Shown piece after piece: positions 22,267 to 27,245 of a stretch of DNA of 27,245 bases. The stretch lies in assembly GCA_021819605.1 (NCBI GenBank), contig JAKAQT010000004.1, positions 1 to 27,245 on the forward strand. The letters run 5' to 3'. Source of the DNA: Thermoplasmata archaeon. Lineage in GTDB: Archaea > Thermoplasmatota > Thermoplasmata > Thermoplasmatales > Thermoplasmataceae. A program made the position numbers and the translations under genes. Position 1 is the stretch's first letter. Each line of letters begins with the position of its first letter. The notes below the pieces were generated by a model. That model had not been told where the DNA came from and searched no databases. It saw only the letters and a program-made list of their open reading frames with translations.

Positions 22267-23747
22267 ATTCTGATATGGGAGATTATTCTGAAACCTCCCA
22301 GATACCGATCCCGTCGAATCCTCTCGACAGGGTGATAGGACAGGATGAGGCCGTCAAGATGGCCCAGATAGCTGCAAAGCAGAGGAGGCACCTTCTTCTG
22401 GTCGGTCCTCCAGGCGTTGGAAAATCAATGATTGCCCAGGCAATCTCATTTTATCTCTCCAGGCCGAAGGAAGAAATCAGAGTGGTGCACAACCCTCAGT
22501 ATCCCGAAAGACCATTTGTTGAGGTCAAGACCGGAATCCAGATCAAGCAGGAAAAGGATGAAATGAACATGGTTGAGGGGGAGGTTATTGATCCGCGGGA
22601 CGCTCCCGCATCCGTAGCTGAAAGGCTTGGATACAGGTGCCCAAGGTGCGGGTTCTTCTCCCTTCCAACGGATGCTGTCTGCCCCAACTGCAATAATCCC
22701 AAGGTACAGGCGCAAACCCAGGGGCCCTTTGGAGACGTGTTCAATGTGATCGGCGCCGCATTTGGTGTCCAGAACAATACAGAAAAAGTCACTTCCACTA
22801 GGAGAGTTGGCGAACGCGAGGAAGTCATTGTTTACGAAAGATTTGGAGATCGCATACGGATACTTGATGAGAAGACCCTTGAGCGCAGACGGAAAATGGA
22901 GAAAAAAAGCCCCAGCAAGATCATAGTTCCCATAGATCGCAATCCATTTGTGCTGGCTACTGGAGCAAGTGAGACTGAGCTCCTAGGTGACGTCCGGCAC
23001 GATCCTTACGGTGGCCATCCACAGCTTGGCACACTTCCATATGAGAGGGTAATTCCCGGATCTGTGCATGAATCCCATGAAGGCGTACTTTTCATAGATG
23101 AAATAACACACCTGGGAAATCTCCAGAGGTTCATTCTTACGGCAATGCAGGAAAAGAGCTTCCCCATAACAGGGCGCAATCCACAGAGTGCAGGAGCAAG
23201 TGTCAGGGTGGATCATGTGCCTGCTGACTTTATCCTGGTGGCAGCGTGCAACATACAGGATCTCCAGTACATACTGAGCCCATTGAGATCCAGGATAGTG
23301 GGAAACGGCTATGAGATATTGATGGAAATAGCAATGCCTGATACTCCCGTCAACCGGATGAAATACCTCCAGTTCATAGCTCAGGAGATAATAATGGATG
23401 GGAAAATACCACATATGACACTTGAGGCCGCCAGCGTGATTGTGGAAGAAGGTGCCAGAAGGGCTAAACAGGTGGATGGGAAGGATCATTCTCTGACACT
23501 CAGACTGAGAGAGCTTGGGGGCCTTATCAGGGCAGCCGGAGACATAGCAGTGTCCAAGGAACAGCCTCTGGTGGAGAAAAGGGATGTTGTTGAGGCACTC
23601 AGGCTTTATCTTCCAGTTGAGGAGAAGATCAAGAAATATTATGGAACCATGGGCTCCGCGGTTTCCTCGGAATCAACAATTGCACAGAGAGGAGAGGAAT
23701 ACCTCATGAATTTCCATAATTACAGAGAAGACCGATCATATGACTGA
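22248..23747 (+). CDS. LonB-like AAA+ ATPase without protease domain, with zinc ribbon
   Basis: ATPase of 499 residues related to archaeal LonB. IDs in order: a Lon-type N-terminal stretch (DRVIGQDEAVKMAQIAAKQR, residues 27-46), Walker A GPPGVGKS (53-60), and a zinc-ribbon motif C131-x2-C134-x10-C145-x2-C148. Then come the LonB-type block LGDVRHDPYGGH (246-257), Walker B GVLFIDE (279-285), a sensor 1 region ACN335, arginine-finger SPLRSR (344-349), and a Lon-like lid ending near residue 465. The protein then stops. The Ser-Lys protease domain is missing, and the downstream sequence does not encode it in another frame. The zinc ribbon occupies the place where LonB normally has two membrane helices, so this protein should be soluble. 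It overlaps dnaG by 19 bases. I infer a remodelling ATPase; its substrate is unknown. Confidence 0.85.
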   Translation: MGTPYLNSDMGDYSETSQIPIPSNPLDRVIGQDEAVKMAQIAAKQRRHLLLVGPPGVGKSMIAQAISFYLSRPKEEIRVVHNPQYPERPFVEVKTGIQIKQEKDEMNMVEGEVIDPRDAPASVAERLGYRCPRCGFFSLPTDAVCPNCNNPKVQAQTQGPFGDVFNVIGAAFGVQNNTEKVTSTRRVGEREEVIVYERFGDRIRILDEKTLERRRKMEKKSPSKIIVPIDRNPFVLATGASETELLGDVRHDPYGGHPQLGTLPYERVIPGSVHESHEGVLFIDEITHLGNLQRFILTAMQEKSFPITGRNPQSAGASVRVDHVPADFILVAACNIQDLQYILSPLRSRIVGNGYEILMEIAMPDTPVNRMKYLQFIAQEIIMDGKIPHMTLEAASVIVEEGARRAKQVDGKDHSLTLRLRELGGLIRAAGDIAVSKEQPLVEKRDVVEALRLYLPVEEKIKKYYGTMGSAVSSESTIAQRGEEYLMNFHNYREDRSYD

Positions 23748-24130
23748 ATAAAATCCAGTTTACCTTGAAGAAGATAGAACAGCCTACTATGATTCGTCGT
23801 TTTTTTTCATATTTAGACCTTATGAGTGTGGGATGGAGTGAAGAAATCTTATAGTGAATGCTGAATCCTTTGGTTCGTAATTTGAAGTTTCAATTCCTTA
23901 TTGAATAAACCAGATAGCCATAGTACAAATTCAAAGCATCATCTTTGTGTTTCGCAGAAACTTATAAATCCGAATATTATCACAGCAAAATGAGAATAGA
24001 ACTATTTTTATAGGAGTTGAAGTCCATTTCTGTTGAAAATATTTTTTGTTTCAGCACATCTTTGCGTGATAATGAAAAATGTTTGATGGATGAAAAAAAA
24101 ATATTCTTAAGCTAAATTATTTCGGTTCCT
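23748..24130 (+). other. AT-rich intergenic region, no gene recognised
   Basis: About 380 bases between the convergent LonB-like and APC genes. It holds an eight-T run at 23800-23807 and a small inverted repeat TTCAAT-TCCTT-ATTGAA (23889-23905). It also has several AT-rich stretches including AACTTATAAATCC near 23960 and a nine-A run near 24094. I see no coding frame of useful length, no tRNA and no repeated unit. Composition drops to roughly one third GC here and stays low to the window end. Confidence 0.45.
23800..23807 (+). terminator. Poly-T terminator of the dnaG/LonB-like operon
   Basis: Eight consecutive T residues lie about 50 bases after the LonB-like stop codon. That is a typical archaeal intrinsic termination signal. 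Confidence 0.5.
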
Positions 24131-25777
24131 TTAGGGGATTCCCTCCTGCTCCTCTTTTGGTGCGTTTTCTACTAGTTTTTGCAAATCCCCGACAGGAGCT
24201 TTTGGTGCCACAACTTGTGATACAACCCAAAAAAGTATTCCGTAGATGATTACCGCAATGTCATCCACTGGGAACTTGAGGATTCCTATGCCCCCAGTCG
24301 CTGGCCCGCCTATATACGAAAAGATGAGGAGACCGATTATGTAAACTGGTATCCATATGGAATTTTTGAGATTGAGGTCTTTCCATTTTGATTTATATGC
24401 CTGATAGAGAAACACGACACTACCCAGAAGTGTTGCACTTAGTGCATACAGTGTTGTTGGATAGGTGGCCCAATATACTAGTATGCTGGCTATGACAAAT
24501 GCAATTAACGACCAAGTCCTTGAGAACGGCACCTTGAATGGCCTATCTATTCCAGGATGTAATTTCCTTATTACAGGTAACGAAGCTGCAACTATAGCAA
24601 AGTTAACTACCGCAGCTACCACAACAAAATCAACCAGAGATTCCCAACTTGGAAGTGGAATTAAGAAGAGATCGCCTATTACTGCTACAATTATAATTGT
24701 ATATATTGGAACACCTCTCTTGTCTGTTTTACCTATTTCCTTTGGCAGTGCCCCTTCTCTAGAGAAGCCAAAAACTATTCTTGAACTTGCGGTGAGATAA
24801 ACACCGAATGTCCCCAGTGGCGAAAAGATTGCAAACAAAAGTGCAAGCAAGATAAGACCGGATATCATGACTGCCGGGTCACCGGTCAGGACAGAAAGAT
24901 TTCCTTTCATTAAATCTGCCAACGGTGAGGAAAGGGAAGAAACTGCACTCCAGTTCCCGGGTGCTACGCCAAGTGAATTCCAATTTACAGCCCCCACTAT
25001 AACTATGGACATAGCTATATAAAAAATGCTTTGAACAGCTAGAGTAAGTCCTATCGCAATAGGCAGATTCCTTTTGGCATTCTTTATTTCTCCTGCCATA
25101 TCAGCAACCTGCCGATAACCTCCAAATGAGAAGAGTATTCCTGTTGCAGGTATTGCTATAAATATTCCGCTCCATCCCGACTTTGGAATGAATGAAGGTA
25201 CTGTAAAATTACTTGGATGAAAAATGATCAGTGGAACTATTATGAGAAGCGCGATTACACTTGCAATTTTGAGCCATGTAATTCCAGTGTTGAATTTCCC
25301 GACTCTCGAAATCCCGGCTAGGTTAATGAATACAAATATTACGGTAATTAGAATGGATAGACCAATTCCATAAGGCGTAAGTGCATTGTTTTTATAAAGT
25401 TGTGGAATATAATAAGCCGCGTATTCTGATACTGCAACCGCTTCTATTGGCGGGATCATAACAGCCCACAGAAATAAAGACCATCCAGATATAAAGCCCC
25501 CGTATTTTCCATAGGCATAATAAGAAATCCTAGCACTTATACCACCTCTTGGCGCCATAGAGGAAAATTCCGCGTAAGGTATTGTTACGATTACTATCAT
25601 TACTGCTGCAATTATCCACGATATGATCACTGCAGCTCCTGCATAAAATGTACCATAAGCGGCGGCAAAGAGAATGCCTGAACCTACAGCACCTCCTATA
25701 CCAAAGAGTGCGGCGTCGGCCAGCGTAAATTTTCTCCTTAAAACCGATCCCTGTTCAATATCTACTTCTTCATTCAT
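24131..25777 (-). CDS. APC-family amino acid permease
   Basis: Membrane transporter of 548 residues with about 12 or more hydrophobic helices. The first helix has GIGGAVGSGILFAAAYGTF (about residues 23-41), the unwound Gly-rich substrate-binding motif of the APC superfamily. YAEFSSMAPRGGISARISYY and SGWSLFLWAVMIPPIEAVAV follow, with GYRQVADMAGEIKNAKRNLP (about 220-240), a hallmark of amino acid permeases. The C-terminus is extended, with two extra helices near 470-520 and a charged tail (ENAPKEEQEGIP). The substrate is not readable. The gene downstream of a proline racemase-like enzyme on the same strand makes proline, hydroxyproline or a similar amino acid a reasonable guess. It has its own TATA-like box 26 bases before the ATG. 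Codon use is AT-rich compared with genes before 23.7 kb. Confidence 0.92.
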   Translation of the reverse strand: MNEEVDIEQGSVLRRKFTLADAALFGIGGAVGSGILFAAAYGTFYAGAAVIISWIIAAVMIVIVTIPYAEFSSMAPRGGISARISYYAYGKYGGFISGWSLFLWAVMIPPIEAVAVSEYAAYYIPQLYKNNALTPYGIGLSILITVIFVFINLAGISRVGKFNTGITWLKIASVIALLIIVPLIIFHPSNFTVPSFIPKSGWSGIFIAIPATGILFSFGGYRQVADMAGEIKNAKRNLPIAIGLTLAVQSIFYIAMSIVIVGAVNWNSLGVAPGNWSAVSSLSSPLADLMKGNLSVLTGDPAVMISGLILLALLFAIFSPLGTFGVYLTASSRIVFGFSREGALPKEIGKTDKRGVPIYTIIIVAVIGDLFLIPLPSWESLVDFVVVAAVVNFAIVAASLPVIRKLHPGIDRPFKVPFSRTWSLIAFVIASILVYWATYPTTLYALSATLLGSVVFLYQAYKSKWKDLNLKNSIWIPVYIIGLLIFSYIGGPATGGIGILKFPVDDIAVIIYGILFWVVSQVVAPKAPVGDLQKLVENAPKEEQEGIP

Positions 25778-25799
25778 TAAAAATGTTACGTAAATATAA

Positions 25800-25807
25800 C
25801 ATATAAG
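25800..25807 (-). promoter_or_regulatory. TATA-like promoter of the APC permease gene
   Basis: On the minus strand it reads CTTATATG, centred about 26 bases before ATG 25777. This fits a leaderless mRNA independent of the upstream racemase-like gene. Confidence 0.45.
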
Positions 25808-25981
25808 TATTTCGCATTGTCATTGATCGATAGTTTTTCCTCATATGGATTTCCCTAATGCAATACAGTATGGCAAATAGTAAATTATAAAGATATCTAA
25901 TACTTACTTGTCTTAGTAAAACCGGTTGATACACAGGTATTAGTGTTATGGTTATTTTGGTCTAAGCTCTCGTTAAGGAAT

Positions 25982-27010
25982 CTATTGCAACGGTAGAAAA
26001 CCTTCACCCAGAGAATCGTCAGGATCCACAATCCATGTTGCATAACCAGTCAGTTGATATCCCTTGTCTACTGTTTTAATTTCCGGAACTATTGCATCGT
26101 AATTTCCAACTTTTATAATCCCCTGAATTCTACCAGTGAACTTAGTATCTATTGCACTGAGGAATTCCACATCTATTTGGGTATTTATTTTACCTAAATT
26201 GTAAAGATAAGCTAGGTGAGCAGATGAACTGGTTCCCGATGGCGATCTATCTATGAGGGGCCGCTCAGGCGAACCGAATATCAGAATTCCATAATATTGC
26301 AATGGATTTTGGGAAACTTTTTGAGAGAATCTAATACCGTAGAGGCCCCTTAGATGTATATTTAGAGGATGGATGGGCTGTTCATTTTTAAAATTGTTCC
26401 ATATCTCTTTAGTAATTTCAATTAGTTCTGGAAGAATTTCGGGTTTCCATTTGAGATGCAGCTCATCCATGTCTACGACCCCATAGAAGTCTCCCCCGAA
26501 GGCTATAGTTACATTGATATTGCCATATTTTCTTAAATTGGTTATTTTTGTTTTCATAACGAAAGAGGGGACGTTGATCATACGCATTTGTTTAACAGAT
26601 CCATTATCTAAATCCGCAGAAAGATGTACAATCCCGGCAGGTGTATCAAATACTACTTCGGGCCTGTCCTCAACAACCTTTATCAGCTTATGCTCGAGTG
26701 CGTAACTGGCGAATCCTATTGAAGCGTGTCCACACATATCATGCCACCCTGCTGCATCCATGTAAAGAACACCGAAATCCGCAAAGTCTACGGAGGGAGA
26801 GGTTACTAGGATTCCGTAATAGTTACTTCCTCCCCTAGGCTCAAAAATAAGCATTTTACGAATCCATTCATAATTTTTCTCACAGTATTCCTTCTTTTCA
26901 ATCATATTCTTTCCAGGTATATTTGGCATCATCAAGATTCTAATTGGCATTCCTGCATTATGTAATTCTATGGTAGATAGTTCTTCTTTTGCGGTTCTAA
27001 ACTTAGTCAT
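25982..27010 (-). CDS. Proline racemase superfamily protein with Cys/Ser active-site pair
   Basis: Cytoplasmic enzyme of 342 residues in the family that includes proline racemase, hydroxyproline 2-epimerase and trans-3-hydroxy-L-proline dehydratase. The first catalytic site is present: C93 in DMCGHASIGFASYALEH. The second site, normally DRSPCGTGT, reads DRSPSGTSSSA, so the second catalytic residue is Ser258, while Asp254 is kept. FDTPAGIVHL, NVPSFV, AFGGDFYGVVD and the late TGRIQGIIKVGNYDAIVPEI also match the family. Known activities use Cys/Cys or Ser/Cys (racemase and epimerases) or Cys/Thr (dehydratase). Cys/Ser is chemically closest to the dehydratase, so trans-3-hydroxyproline dehydration is my preferred but unproven guess. 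A TATA-like box lies 25 bases before the ATG. The next gene on the strand is the APC permease. Confidence 0.9.
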   Translation of the reverse strand: MTKFRTAKEELSTIELHNAGMPIRILMMPNIPGKNMIEKKEYCEKNYEWIRKMLIFEPRGGSNYYGILVTSPSVDFADFGVLYMDAAGWHDMCGHASIGFASYALEHKLIKVVEDRPEVVFDTPAGIVHLSADLDNGSVKQMRMINVPSFVMKTKITNLRKYGNINVTIAFGGDFYGVVDMDELHLKWKPEILPELIEITKEIWNNFKNEQPIHPLNIHLRGLYGIRFSQKVSQNPLQYYGILIFGSPERPLIDRSPSGTSSSAHLAYLYNLGKINTQIDVEFLSAIDTKFTGRIQGIIKVGNYDAIVPEIKTVDKGYQLTGYATWIVDPDDSLGEGFLPLQ

Positions 27011-27030
27011 GAAATACTTAAATTCATCAT

Positions 27031-27040
27031 ACTTATAAAT
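27031..27040 (-). promoter_or_regulatory. TATA-like promoter of the proline racemase-like gene
   Basis: On the minus strand it reads ATTTATAAGT, centred 25 bases before ATG 27010, giving a leaderless mRNA. Confidence 0.45.
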
Positions 27041-27229
27041 TATTCCAACATAGTATTCTTCCCGGATTTTCTAAAACACTCATATGAATGAAAACGAAAT
27101 TTTAAGCCGTAGTAGTATATTGATCTATTCCTCTCATGGACGGATACTTAAGTTTTGGCAACATAGGTTTGAACATATTGGAAATGAGTAAATTTATACT
27201 ATGATAACTAATGAGTTCTTGGGTGAATC

Positions 27230-27245
27230 ATGGGAGATCAAGAAA
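27230..27245 (+). CDS. Possible first codons of a gene cut by the window end
   Basis: An ATG at 27230 (MGDQE, then the edge) has GGGTGA four bases upstream and an AATTTATACT element at 27191-27200, at the right distance for a short leader. Only five codons are visible, so nothing can be said about the product. ATG 27211 in another frame is an alternative. Confidence 0.3.

Noticed and set aside
23887..23912. A sequence resembling an archaeal CRISPR repeat (GTTTCAATTCCTTATTGAAT)
   Set aside because: It occurs only once, with no spaced copies and no cas genes.
23748..24130. A frameshifted remnant of the Lon protease domain after the LonB-like ATPase
   Set aside because: The region is AT-rich with frequent stops, and no Ser-Lys peptidase motif is visible in any frame.

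Overview
The window looks like a chromosomal segment of a Thermoplasmatales archaeon. The strongest marker is the 90-residue HU-type histone-like protein at 19011-19283, which resembles HTa of Thermoplasma. Other archaeal markers are aIF2 gamma, ribosomal protein S6e, archaeal DnaG primase, a fused Kae1-Bud32 gene and a LonB-type ATPase. Most genes have a TATA-like box about 22-30 bases before the start codon, implying leaderless mRNAs. Genes inside operons carry GGTGAT or GGAGG ribosome binding sites. I saw no insertion sequence, CRISPR array, tRNA or rRNA, so most of the window is core chromosome.

Layout: the window opens inside histidine ammonia-lyase (+), then a bacterial-type threonyl-tRNA synthetase (+) carrying an inserted zinc-ribbon-like segment. 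A minus-strand block follows: a 66-residue orphan and the operon fixC-fixX-etfB-etfA, an electron-transfer flavoprotein system feeding quinone. Next are a MagIII-like DNA glycosylase (+), the S6e/aIF2 gamma operon (-), and a two-gene NAD-type formate dehydrogenase operon (-). From 13.6 to 16.2 kb on the plus strand lie Kae1-Bud32, an XTP/ITP pyrophosphatase and a small membrane protein. Then come an aminopropyltransferase (-), an MFS transporter (+), HTa (+), a DUF5611-like protein and an endonuclease IV-like protein (-), and the overlapping pair dnaG / LonB-like ATPase (+). The last 3.5 kb is visibly more AT-rich and holds an APC amino-acid permease and a proline racemase-superfamily enzyme (both -), with perhaps the first codons of a plus-strand gene at the edge.

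Functional themes: amino-acid use (histidine lyase, APC permease, proline racemase-like enzyme), redox supply to NAD and quinone (formate dehydrogenase, ETF/FixCX), translation and tRNA modification (ThrS, S6e, aIF2 gamma, Kae1-Bud32), and genome maintenance (glycosylase, EndoIV-like, ITPase, DnaG, HTa). The best candidates for something undescribed are: the LonB-like ATPase that has lost its protease domain and carries a zinc ribbon where LonB has its membrane anchor, translationally overlapped with dnaG; the proline racemase homologue with an unusual Cys/Ser active-site pair; the zinc-ribbon insertion in ThrS; and a fold-switching-looking intergenic segment with a 13-codon ORF upstream of the MFS gene.
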